A DNA stretch of 64,000 nucleotides, from NCBI GenBank assembly GCA_036872755.1, contig JAVHNS010000004.1, positions 1,860,001-1,924,000 on the forward strand, given 5' to 3'. Positions 50,288 to 62,058 of this stretch are shown here, one piece after another (within the stretch, counting starts at the first letter, position 1; each line of letters opens with the position of its first letter). Below the pieces are notes generated by a model that searched no databases, was not told the DNA's origin, and was given only the letters and a program-made list of their open reading frames with translations. Origin of the DNA: Orbilia blumenaviensis (taxonomy: Eukaryota > Ascomycota > Orbiliomycetes > Orbiliales > Orbiliaceae). A program made the translations under genes and the position numbers.

Positions 50288-50671
50288 GATATCGAGAAAA
50301 GTTTTTTGTTTCTTTTTTGTATAGTATATAGATTTTTCATAGACTTAGACGGCTGTACGGTGTTATTTGTATCACATTTGATTTCAAAATAAAAGTTTCC
50401 TTTCATGTTCAGTTAATTTAACAGATATGTGTTAAACGAACGACTGCGCGAATGAATAATTTTCATGCGTAGTAAAAATCATTAGAAAAAGAGACGAAGA
50501 AAAATCGATAGGTTACAGCATTTCAAAGTCATCAACAAAGACACTAAGCGACACTAAGCTCGTCGACTGACAGAACGTTGCAGTAGGGACGTTTAGCAAA
50601 GGTAAAAAGAGCTGGCAATCTGGTTTACGTCCTAAGGATAGCCCCCATTGTGATTTTGTGCGTCGAGGCTG
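50288..50671. other. Convergent 3' region between midasin and eIF5
   Basis: 383 bp, A/T-rich, between the two stop codons. It is enough for both 3' UTRs. No gene is seen. Confidence 0.7.
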
Positions 50672-52106
50672 TTACTCGTCATCTTCCTCTTCCTCATCAC
50701 TCTCATCCTCATCCGCTTGCTGGAGCCAAGTCAGGAAAGGCTCAGAGGCGGCCTTGACTTTCTTGCTGGTCGCAGTATCGACGTATCGCTTGTTCGGCTT
50801 GCCGCCCCACTTGAGAATGGCATCCTCGCTAATGATCTCCTTATCGTAGATCGGGTGGAGGATATTTGGCATGGAAGGAATCAACTTGGGGTATTGCTTT
50901 CCAACCAAACGTTCAATCCCTCCCAAGAAAGCCTTTTCGTGACGGTCGCTGGTAACAAGTTTCTTGAGCAAAGCAGCCCTTGGTGCAATCTGTTTGGCAA
51001 CATTCTCGTCGAAAAGAGTCTGGGCGAGAACTTGAAGGGTCTTATGCTTGCGTTCAAGTCCGAGCTCTGAAAGCTTCTTGTAGATCTCGATACCGTCGAC
51101 TTTGGCGACTCCACCAAGGTACTTAGATTGATCTTCAAACCAGGAAGCGAACTGGTCGTAAGGGCCGTTTCCACCGTCTTCTTCCTCATCTTCCTCGTTA
51201 CCACCCATCGTCAATTTCTCGACGGCGCTGGTAAGCTCGTTCTTCTGACGCTCCTTCATAGCCTTCTCGGAGGTATCAATGGTGAAAGCATCAGCACCAT
51301 CGCCAGCACCGGTGATGTCCTTGGCGGCGTCATTGATGACACGAGTAAACTCATCATCAGATCCAGCCTCAGCGTTATACTGGTCCAGGTTAGAGGTTGG
51401 GACGACATGGCCGTTTCCGTTCTTGCCGGCCTCCTCCTCGGAGTTACTACCCTCCTTAGTTTCCTCACCATTGGCCTTGGCCTTCTTCTTTTCCTTCTTG
51501 TCCTTCTTCTCCTTCTTGTCCTTCTGTGGTGGGTTCTTCAGGATATAGCCAGAGAGCTTGAGGCGTGGGTCAACCTTGGTACGTTGACCGCAAGCCTTGC
51601 AGTTTCGGATGATATTCTGATCTTTGCTGATAGAAAGATCGGTTTCCGGATTCTGGCATTCCTTGCAGAGAACGAACTTGGTGATGAAACCATCAAGCAA
51701 CTCCTGGAGCTTAGTGGCCTCATGAGCACCGTTTATTATCCAGCGATCATGGTCACCAGTGTTGGTCTGAGCACCAAGTTCGAAGCCGAAGTACTTGACG
51801 ACATAGATAGGAGGGCGAGCCAAGGAGTTGGCAACGCTCGGGAGGTTGACGATGACACTCTTGATACCGTTACCTTTACCCTCAATCTGTAGTTTTGTTA
51901 GTTAAGGACACCCCGTAGGAATTATCAACCGTAAAAAGAGGCACCATACCTTAGATTGGAGTTTTTCCATTTTGTAACGGTAAAAAGGGTCGGTGACATC
52001 CCGTCTAATATTCACAGTCTACCGATGGCATCCGAATTAGTATTTCCATGACTAATAGCAATGCTACCCCACTAAAATAAAAGGGTCGGTTTTAACTTAC
52101 AGCCAT
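50672..52106 (-). CDS. TIF5: Translation initiation factor eIF5
   Basis: eIF5 is the GTPase-activating protein for eIF2 in start-codon recognition. Exons are 52106-52101 (only ATGGCT), 52018-51950 and 51886-50672, giving 429 residues. The spliced N-terminus MATVNIRRDVTDPFYRYKM carries the catalytic arginine of the GAP domain. The C4 zinc finger is CKEC...CKAC (51669-51585 region). A charged K/E-rich linker leads to the C-terminal W2/HEAT domain (RAALLKKLVTSDRHEKAFL) and an acidic tail ending in DESDEEEEDDE. The tiny first exon is confirmed by exact recovery of the family N-terminus. Identity is certain. Confidence 0.96.
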
Positions 52107-53744
52107 CTTGAAGGTATAAATATAGGATTATCAGGTACGTAAAAGCGGTCCGGTTCGTATAGGTATGATAACTCTAGCAATCCAAGATGACATGCGAGAC
52201 ACCTGGGTAAGATGAAAACTGATTAGCCATCGCTGCACACAAAAAACCGCTGTCTTCTCAACTCCACCATAGAAGGAGGTTAAAAAAAAAAAAAAAAAAA
52301 AAGACTTACTTCGATAGAAACCGTTAGGTATCTGTATACTGCTGCCGAAAACAAGGCTGCTAGTAATATTGGGGGTTTGATTGTTCAAAGGTGTAAATGG
52401 GCTCTTTTAACCACTACAAAAAATCTGCAAACGCTTCCGACAGGTCTTGGTCGGATTCCAACTGGAATTGCAAAATGACGGTGATGAAAAGGTCCTTGGG
52501 TGCAAATGCATGAACAATCTTCGTGGACAGAGAAGTCCCCGCTTGGTTCTGGTTTTGGTTTCTTGGGTGGTGGTGCTGTGAAAAGAGGAGAGAAAAAAAC
52601 ACCCGAGGTCTCTCAGTATCTCTTTTACAGTCTGGATCCTTGCTTTCAGGCGACGGTATGAGTATCGGCAGAGGATTCAAGTGAGCGCTGGTCGAGGAGC
52701 CTGCGGTCTGGGGGTTTTTATGGCTTCTGCTGGTGCTGGTGGAGTGTAGATGAAATGGAGAGGTTCTGTGGATGCGGATGGCTAGGCCAGGTGGTGTGTT
52801 AGCTGGTACAAATTTTTCCTGAGGCAAAAAAGCCAAGTCAAAAACGTAAAACACCCTCCCCTCAGACATTCAAAGCGGGCAAACAGAACGGACAACAGAC
52901 CTTCCGACACGGCTACAGAGAACAAGTCCCTGGGTTTCCTCTTGGATGAGGAGCTAAACGGTTATCGTTGTTCTCTTGGAGCTTTCGGTGGTTTGCGGAG
53001 GAAAATAGGTGTTCAGAGGTAAAGGTAAGAAGGAGTACAGGATCAGAAATCGTTTCATGCGGTGGAGGGCAGAGATTCCTCGACTGGCAACTGCTTCACA
53101 TGGCTTAGTCACAGTCCGGTATTTCTATTTTAACAAGCACCAGTTTAGCAGCCAGGGGTATATTTCTCTGCATGCCGGCAGCCCGATACTTAGTGGCCAT
53201 TCCACGCCGTCCTTGCAGCTTCCAGAACCGTAGGCGGTTTTAACGACGGCCTTAACGGCGCCATGGTGCGGAACTGCTAGCCCCAGCTCGTTTCAGGGCG
53301 GCGTTATTGACAGTAGCTCGGGCTAGTAGCATCCAATAACTGACTACCCTGATACACACACGAACTAGCAGCTAACACCGGGCTGTTCAATGCAATGCAA
53401 TGCCGACTCAAGTATTGACATGCACAATGTAAGTACTGGGAGTGGGCTGGTGGGCCAGAAACTTAAGTCCTGGGAACGTGGATAATATAATATAACAAAA
53501 AAACTTTTTCTATAACTGTTGCGTATGCCATGGACAGCTTTTGGCCCGGTATCAAAGCCGATACTCCGCCGTATGTGGCCAGAGAAAGAAAGAGGAGAAA
53601 AAAAAAGCAACCGCTTGCCGTCGACGTCCATGAACAAGTACCTAAGTACCTAGGCAACTACTTAGGTACAATAGTAACGTAACTTGAGCTTGCATATGCA
53701 TAAATCAGACGCCCTATCTATATCAACCAACAGAATTGACAGCC
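52107..53744. other. Long intergenic region; one low-confidence frame
   Basis: 1.6 kb between eIF5 and the CLC gene. A minus-strand frame of 151 codons (52869-52414) starts with ATG but is Ser/Pro/His-rich and unlike any family I know; it could be part of the eIF5 leader region or a small lineage-specific gene. A near-pure A tract of 20 nt lies around 52284-52303. An 11-bp inverted repeat is at 53638-53669. Confidence 0.5.
53638..53669. repeat. Inverted repeat, 11-bp arms, 10-nt loop
   Basis: GTACCTAAGTA and its exact reverse complement TACTTAGGTAC flank a 10-nt spacer that itself starts with CCTAGG. It lies close to the 3' end of the CLC gene. Confidence 0.85.
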
Positions 53745-56607
53745 TCAACTTGACGATATAGGATTCGTAGAGTCTATATCTCCAGCGAACCTATCCCTCG
53801 TCGCATGCACAAATCTTTTCTCGTCCTTCACCGAATTTAGGATGAACCAAGCATCTTTCTTCGTCATCAGTCCCTGCAGTTGGCCGTGATATTGGAACAA
53901 CAGGTATCTCAAACCGAGGTCTTGGAATAGCGACGTGGCAAGCATCAATGAACTTCTCGCCGGCAATGTCATAGGCGTATGGTCCATCCAGGGACGCATG
54001 TCTAATGAGTTTTCAGAGACAGTCCCGATCAAAGCCGAACCCCCGAAATGGCACTCCGTTGTTCGAGGTAAATTTCTAGCTTTATCGATAGCGTATCGAA
54101 GCTCAGTTCTAGAAATGTATCCCAGGAGCAAGGCGTCTCTAGCATCCGCCACGACGGGGAACCCCTTGTAAGGTTGAGTGTGAAGTAGATCATCTAGTAA
54201 ATTCCCCTCTGTTAGGAACCGTATGAAATATTAATGGGCAAATAATCATACCTAAAGATGCGATAGTATGCCCGGTCGCTTCAATCACAACAGTATCCTC
54301 AAGCCTCGTCATGACTTGCGAAACAAGTAGATCGGGTACCGGTTCTTCGCGGTTGTCGAGAAACGGATACTCTTGAAAGTTTATCCACGCTTCATAAATT
54401 CCCTTACGGTCAAATGCATCCCCGACCCATTTACTTATCAGTACTGCGACCATAATTGGCAATACGTAGGTTAGAGCCCCAGTTAACTCGAACATAATAA
54501 CCACAATTGAAACTAGGCAAATGTTATCAGCTGTCTCGCTAATAGGGGAAAGCGCAGTGGTGCATATATCCTTACCTGTCATTCGGGTAACACCACCGAC
54601 AGCCGATGCAGCTCCAACGATCGCGTAGACACCAGGTGTGATACATTGAACATCTGGTTCACATGACCTCAGCATCCAAGCAGTAGGGTTGTTCCTCTGC
54701 CAGACTTGGACCACCATTCCCATAGCTCGCCCATACAAGGCACCAATTCCCATAGAAGGGAGTAAAATACCCGCAGGGATTTGCAGCCCAAACGTGAACG
54801 AGGCAAGTATCATCCCTAGAACTGAAGCTAAAACCAATAGCGAGACTGGACCAGCGGTTTTCCCATCCCTGTTCGAAGGTTAGTAATTCGAGCGGTGATT
54901 CTTTTTAGAAGAAAAAAACCTACTGGCAAATATCCAGAATATCATCGTTTGTAGCACTACACTCTTGAAAGAGATTGGCTACAAGCTCGGAAACCTGGAC
55001 TCTCATGAATACATTTGGATAGTTGATAAGGGCGGATGCAAGGGCGACAACGAATACCTCGAGGACAGGGAAAGATTTTACCCAAGTCCTCCTTCGAAGC
55101 CTCGCTATGAATATGTTCACTTTGATAAAAAGGCCTCCATATAGTCCCTATAATTAAACGGAAGGATACATCAATATTCACGTCACAATAATAAGGTTTT
55201 CGCAGTACTCACTCCCATGATACCCAGAACACAGAATGGTATTAACTCGAAGTCATGCCACCCTCGAGTGAATATAACTTGGTACATGACCAGTTTTTCC
55301 GTCCTGAATGGATTCATAAACTTATCCTATTCGTTAGCTCGAAGAACACATTCAAATCAAGATTTTTAAACTCAACCTGTAGTGTAACAGCCGCCACCAT
55401 AGCACAAACAAAACTCTGCCACATAGTTTTGTCCGGGAAGTAGTATGAGACTTGCTCCAAACTGAAGAGCACGCCCCCAATTGGCGACCCGAAGGCCACT
55501 GATATACCTGCAGCTGCAGCTGCCGACAGAATCTCTCGCTTACGGGCTTCATTTCGACTTATAGAGTGGAAAGGCTTCATGAGAATATTGGCACAACTGC
55601 AAGCCACGTGTACCAAAGGACCCTCTTTCCCAAGCCATAGGCCTGATGCGACCGACAAACACTGTCCAGCTGTTAGCCCGGGTCACCTATGATACCATCG
55701 ATATACAACTTACCAACCCGAGGGATTTGATTAATAGCGTCCATCCACCCATGAAACGTCTAATAACGAAACCACCCAGTACGGTCTTGATCTCGGGGAT
55801 ACCGCTTTGGCGGGCATATGGAGCATATTGTAGGACCAAGAAACAGGCAGATAGAGCAAATGTGACCTGCCGCTGTATCAGCATTACACAGTATCAGCAG
55901 CGGATGAAGACGAAAGCTTACAGAAAATAGTATAAATATTAGATATTGTACAACGTAGATTCCACCCGCAGGCCCGATGTGAAATAGATGTCCCCACGTA
56001 ACCCAATCTTTGCATTGCTCCGTCGCTATCGAACGGTTAGCAAAGGCCGCTACGGGCGAAGAAACTCGAATACGAACATTGGAGACCCCAGCAGCAGAAT
56101 GAGTGGTTCAGATAAAATGACGTTGTGCAGACGCCAGTCTTTACGTCAGCCAGCCAGTTTCCCGCGATGTCTATCGCCGCAGCAATAAACCCGACAGCTA
56201 AACCAGAGAGTATAAGCACAACCCAAGCCTGGCTGGCGTCAGCAAGTACCCTAAAGTAGGTTGTTATTCCACCCCCACTGCGAAGAATCCGTAACCGTAG
56301 CTGTTCAATCGTGTATTCATGGATCCAGTCTGTACGCATCCAACGTCAATAGTTCCATTCGGCGAGAGGTTGTAACGAGGTATAGAGCACCTATCGCAGT
56401 AAGATCATCGTATGCGACTCTCTGGCCAGGAGCTTCCGTAGACCAATCCAGAAACCCCGGTTTATTGTCCAGCATCTGACGACTCGGGCCAGCATCTAAA
56501 TCCTCGAAAGCCTCCGCTGTATCGTCTGGAATCAATGGTATCGGGCTATGTCGGGCATTCGTCTGGTTCCCCGCTGCGCTGCGCGACCCTTCGCCAGCGA
56601 AGGACAT
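53745..56607 (-). CDS. CLC-family chloride channel/transporter with CBS domains
   Basis: A multi-pass CLC protein. The N-terminus from ATG 56607 is cytosolic (to DDLTAI|DWIHEY, joined across an intron starting at 56390). Signature filters are [12 protein letters not shown], the gating-glutamate motif [29 protein letters not shown] and [18 protein letters not shown]. Two C-terminal CBS regions follow ([13 protein letters not shown] and the [22 protein letters not shown] part). The external gating Glu (GKEGP) is kept. The position of the proton glutamate of exchangers, the second Glu in FSLEE of ClC-3, is Gln here (FSLEQ, codon CAA), which suggests weak or absent proton coupling. Subcellular site is not evident. 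Not every exon boundary was resolved. Confidence 0.92.
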
Positions 56608-58229
56608 TCCGACGTTCCCAACGCAGTGAATACCTCCGCTGGTCGCGACTAGTTACCGATGGTATTGCGACGACTTGGCATTTACAGTATCGATGGCCCA
56701 GGCGAACGGAATGTCGTCGTTGAGGGATGAACCGTAAGGAGCGGGAGCAGCTGGCTAGTATCCGAATGACGGGGCCGTTTAGTCGACAGTGCGACGTTGG
56801 GTTCAAGGGAACGTGGTTCTTTTGGTGGTACGATCGAAGCAGCTGAACAGATCGCTGGTACGTAACTAGAAGTTTGTAATCTTCAACGCAAGCTGCCAGC
56901 CGGGCGGAGATAATATAGTATATCGAGATGTCGTAGGATGTTTGCTATCTGTCCTTGAAGCCCGGTCCAATATCAAAGAAAATGTATATATTACCCTATA
57001 AACCGCCTACGTACACTAATTACCTAAGTAAGACTAGTAAAAGTATGTAGTTAAGTACCTTAATAGCAGTGGGATGTACGTAATGCAAGATCCGCCTGCT
57101 AAAGATGTTTGACCTTTGCTCTGCTTAACATTTAACTTTGGAGGTGTGAGATCGGTCTTGGCTTGAGGTCTTGGGGACCCAGCATGGTCTCACGCGGCCT
57201 GTCTTTGAATCGATTCAAGTTGGCCGGCTGCCATCTTGGCCCGTAATCCGGCATCTGGATCAGCTGGCCAGTCTGGTAAAAATACCTATTTAGTGGCTAC
57301 TACCTACCCCAGACCAACCCAGAGGCGGGTGCGAGGAAAGCAGGCCTGCATGAGAGACCGGGTCAACCATGCCTTGCCATGGAAGGCTGTAACTGATACT
57401 GTGGGGAAGTTGACCTTGACCAGCAGCGGCCATGGCCCGGCAGCCAGTAGCATCAACGGGATAAGTACTGCACTGCATGTATTAACTAATATTAACACAT
57501 CGATGGATGAGGAAAGAGCGATATTATGCAACGGGTGGATGAGCCAACGCCGTGCGGGGCCCCAGATTGCAATTGGACATTGGACATTGGATTCGGACCC
57601 CCATGGCGATTTCGACAGCCACGGGTAGATCTGGGCGACTGTATGACAATATACCTACTTAGCTCCTCCTCCTCCTCCTCCCCACAGCCGTTCGCTGGGT
57701 TGGAACTGAGGGGTTAATTAAGTGGGAGTATACTAGCAATGCGTGTAGACATACAAAATACACCTTAAGTACTTTGAGTCCTGACTTGGTACTTATTCAC
57801 AGACCGTCTGTGCTTTTAAATTTGAATCCGAATTCCCTCACAGGACAGTCTGCAGTCTGCTTATAATTAACTAGTCCAGACGCACGGCTAACATTGCAAC
57901 TACACTTGCACTGTTGCGCCGACGCGAAAAGGTTCTGAGGCTTGGATTTGGATCTAGATCGACTCGGACTTGGACTTGGACTTGGACTTGGACTTGCTTG
58001 ATACACTTTACATATTACAAAACACATACATCCCCCCAAACTATCCTCTCACATCCACAGAGGAAGCTCCCAATCTAAACTGCAGATGCAAGAAACCTCG
58101 TCTCCATCTTTACTACCCAAGGAGTAACGAGGTTGCTTGTGTGGGATGTAATCCCGAGCCGAGGCCGCAACACACATCTACACGATGATTCCGATTGTTG
58201 GCTCGCCGTGCTTTGGCAATACCGTCAAA
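56608..58229. other. Divergent intergenic region with microsatellite
   Basis: 1.6 kb between the CLC and transhydrogenase start codons. It includes a GGACTT hexanucleotide repeat (57966-57996) and CCTAAG-type sequences near 57020. A 130-codon frame at 57236-57628 lacks an ATG start and has no coding character I can support. Confidence 0.55.
57966..57996. repeat. GGACTT hexanucleotide microsatellite
   Basis: About five tandem GGACTT units on the plus strand, roughly 235 bp before the transhydrogenase start. The sequence is not part of any supported coding region. Confidence 0.9.
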
Positions 58230-61200
58230 ATGAAGGCTGCTCTCTCTTCCGGACTATGTATGCTAATTCCTCATCTTTGAAACTGACCCGGTGAGATATA
58301 TACTTTACGAGTCATAGAACACATCCGCTAACCACACGAATTCTCTCGATATATCAATAAAGTGCCTTCCACCCGGCTGGTCTCGTGCAGCGGATATGTC
58401 AGTCATAGACTGGTATCCCTCCGACCCGGTCATAACGGATCCCAATCTAGTGTCTTCTCCACTTCAGCTGCCAGGAACTCCACTGAGACCCCAAATCAAA
58501 AACCTGCTGGAACACCTTATTCGAACTTGACCATTGGTATCCCTCTTGAAACTTTCCCTAATGAGCGTCGTGTCGCCATAGCTCCTCAAAATGTCGCCCA
58601 ACTCCGCAAGAAAGGTTTCAAAAAGGTCATTGTCGAGGAAGGAGCTGGCGTCGAGTCCAGCTTCTCTGATCGTGCATATGAAGCTGCTGGTGCTACAATC
58701 AAAGATCGGAAATCCGTCTGGTCTGATAGTGATATCCTACTAAAAGTCCGAGCTCCGAATATCGATTCTGAGGTTCCAACTCTCCGCAACGGGTCTACTC
58801 TCATTTCATTCATCAGTCCAGCTATCAATAAGCCTCTAGTCGAGGCTCTCGCAAAGCAAGGGACTACATCTTTTGCTATGGACATGATTCCTAGGATCTC
58901 CAGAGCTCAGGCTTTCGACGCATTGAGCTCTATGGCCAATATCGCCGGGTACAAGGCCGTGTTAGAAGCCTCGAATCACTTCGGACGGTTTTTTACTGGA
59001 CAGGTCACTGCCGCCGGGAAGATTCCACCATGCAAGGTCCTTGTCATTGGTGCTGGCGTAGCTGGTCTCTCAGCAATCGTCACTGCCCGTCGTATGGGGG
59101 CTATCGTTCGAGGTTTTGATACTCGAGAAGCTGCCCTTGAACAGGTACAATCTCTTGGTGCTGAACCAATCCGTGTCGACTTTGAAGAATCCGGTGAAGG
59201 AGGCGGCGGATACGCAAAGGTTATGTCTAAAGAGTTCATTGAGGCCGAGATGAAATTGTTCCATCAACAAGGCGAGTCTTTCATATAAAGCACCGAAGTC
59301 TTGGATTATAATCTAACGTTTTGATTTAAACTCCAGCTAAGGAAGTTGATATAATAATTACCACTGCTTTGATCCCCGGGAAACCCGCACCACGATTGAT
59401 CACCGACGAAATGATTGCTGATATGAAACCCGGTTCCGTAATCGTCGATCTTGCTGCCGAAGCTGGTGGAAACGTCAGTTTGACCAAGGCAGGTAAAATC
59501 GTCACGAAGAACGACGTACACATCATTGGCTATACCGATCTCCCGTCCAGGCTCCCCACCCAGTCCTCAACTCTCTATGGCAACAATATCACTAAATTCC
59601 TGCTCTCCATGGAAGGTGCTGAAGGGAAATCATTCGCCGTAGACCTCAATGATGAAGTTGTTCGAGGCTCGATTGTAACTCAAAACGGATCCATCTTACC
59701 AACTGCCCCACGTCCAATTCCACCTCCCCCACCAGTAAAACCCAAGGTTGATGACAAAGCTACTCAGACGCTTGAACTAACTCCATGGCAAAAGACTACC
59801 CAAGAAGTTGCTGTTGCTACCGGTGGACTCGGCGGAGTTCTGGCCCTTGGAAAATTGACTTCACCTATCTTCATGAGTAACATCTTCACTTTTGGTCTTG
59901 CTGGTCTCGTTGGGTATAGAGCTGTTTGGGGTGTCCAACCGGCTCTTCATTCACCTCTTATGAGTGTTACAAATGCGATCTCTGGTATGGTTGGCGTTGG
60001 TGGCTTCTTCCTCATGGGTGGGGGCTACTTCCCAGGAACCTTCCCACAATTACTTGGTGCAGTATCGGTTGCTTTGGCCTTTGTTAACGTCTCTGGTGGT
60101 TTTGTGATCACAAAGCGCATGTTGGATATGTTCAAGCGACCAACTGATCCACCAGAATATGGCTACCTTTGGTCAATTCCTGCTGGTGTATTCGGCGCTG
60201 CCTTTGTCGCTTCTGGGCTTGGAGGCCTTGCAATTGATGGTCTTCCAACAGCCGGGTATCTTGTATCCTCACTTTTGTGCATCGCCTCTATATCTGGATT
60301 ATCTTCTCAAGCCAGTGCTAGGCGAGGAAATATCCTTGGAATGCTTGGTGTTGCAGTCGGTGTACTCGCAGCTCTTTCATCCCTCGATTTCTCGCCCCAA
60401 ACTTTAACGCAATTTGGAATACTCGCTGCCCTTGGAGGTATCGCTGGTGCTGCTATTGGATTCAGGATCACACCAACTTCATTGCCGCAAACTGTCGCTG
60501 GTAACGTTCTCTTAACTCAAACAAATTTATATAGAAGATCTTACTAACAACGAAGTATAGCCCTCCACTCAGTTGTCGGCCTCGCAGCTGTGTTCACAAG
60601 TATCGGGCTTGTCCTCAGCCATGTCAATGATATCTCGACTTCGCATCTTGTTACTGCATACCTTGGGGTCCTCATTGGTAAGGCTCCGTCTTATAATCAG
60701 AGCTAGGGCACAAACCAATTCTAACTATCACTAATAGGAGGTGTTACATTCACTGGTTCAATTGTTGCATTCTTAAAACTTGCCGGAAAAATGTCTTCAA
60801 AACCGCTAGTTTTGAAAGGTCGACATGCAATAAATTCAGGGTTATTAGGAGCCAATGTTGCCACAGGCGCACTGTTCGCAACTTCAGCCATCGGAAATCC
60901 TGGTATAGCTGCAACATGTTTGACAGTAAATGCGCTTCTATCTTTTATAAAGGGTTATACCACGACTGCGGCGATTGGAGGGGCAGATATGCCTGTGGTT
61001 ATCACGGTAGGGAAACCTTGAGCTAATCTACGGAAATCTTGGACTAACGGCCGTGACTCCTCTTTAGGTTCTTAATGCATACTCTGGATTCGCTCTTGTG
61101 GCCGAAGGAGTCATGCTGGACAACCCTCTTTTAACAACTGGTAATTCTCCTCAAATATCAATATTTGAACCGCTAGCTAACAAGCGTTGTAGTGGGCTCT

Positions 61201-62058
61201 CTCATCGGTGTCAGCGGATCCATTCTTTCATATATCATGTGTGTTGGTATGAATCGATCCATCACGAATGTTCTTTTCGGAGGTATCGCTCCAATCGCGC
61301 AGGAAGAACATAAAATGGAAGGCGTTATCACGAAGACTTCAGTCGACGAAACAGTTGAGGCTCTACTAAACTCTGAGAGTGTCATCATTGTAATACAAAC
61401 CCTGCATTGATCTAACCCGTCACGAAAGCAATATGACTAACGTTAGAAACTACCAGATCGTCGGATATGGTATGGCAATGGCCAAGGCCCAATACCCGAT
61501 TGCTGAAATCGTAAAAATCCTCCAGGCCCGTGGAATCAAAGTTCGCTTCGCTATCCACCCAGTAGCAGGGCGCATGCCTGGTCAATGCAACGTGCTCTTG
61601 GCCGAAGCATCCGTGCCATACGATATCGTCCTAGAGATGGATGAAATCAACGAGGACTTCCCTGACACTGACCTTGCGTTGGTTATTGGTGCAAATGATA
61701 CCGTCAACCCGATTGCCCTTCGCCCCAACAGCCCTATCGCTGGTATGCCAATCATCGATGCTTACAAGGCCAAGTCCGTTATTGTTATGAAGAGAGGCAT
61801 GGCTTCTGGATATGGTAAGATTTATTCTTCAAATTTGCAATCTGCGCCTCAGGATACTAACAAGCCCTCTACAGCTGATGTTCCAAACCCAATGTTCTAT
61901 ATGCCCAACACTCGCATGTTGTTTGGTGACGCTAAGGCAACCTGTGATGGTGAGTCCCTGATAAAACTCTGCACATGATCATAAGGCAAAAGACTGACCT
62001 CTCCCGCCAATTAGCAATTAAAACCGGGCTCACCAGCCGCGGAACCCAAACGGATTAA
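58230..62058 (+). CDS. NNT: Mitochondrial proton-translocating NAD(P)+ transhydrogenase
   Basis: This inner-membrane enzyme reduces NADP+ with NADH, driven by proton flow. Ten exons (58230-58257, 58363-59271, 59337-60500, 60561-60677, 60738-61006, 61068-61140, 61193-61389, 61457-61814, 61875-61949, 62015-62058) give 1,077 residues; human NNT has 1,086. A Ser/Arg-rich presequence precedes domain I ([18 protein letters not shown], nucleotide loop [10 protein letters not shown]). Membrane domain II has multiple helices ([13 protein letters not shown]). Domain III binds NADP(H) ([21 protein letters not shown]). Intron 59272-59336 has a GC donor (G|GCGAGT). An in-frame ATG at 58185 would add 15 residues. 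The order matches the single-chain animal enzyme. Confidence 0.96.

Noticed and set aside
51128..51892. 254-codon plus-strand frame
   Set aside because: It lies entirely opposite eIF5 exon 3 and its Leu/Val-rich composition is the mirror of Lys/Glu-rich codons.
52414..52869. 151-codon ATG-started minus-strand frame upstream of eIF5
   Set aside because: Ser/Pro/His-rich, no recognisable family, in likely leader or promoter DNA; kept only as a remark in the intergenic entry.
57236..57628. 130-codon plus-strand frame before the transhydrogenase
   Set aside because: It begins at TTG, not ATG, has no domain and sits in promoter-like DNA.
57966..57996. Repeat array that might suggest CRISPR or a coding Asp-Leu repeat
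   Set aside because: A simple hexanucleotide microsatellite without spacers, in a eukaryotic genome and outside any gene.
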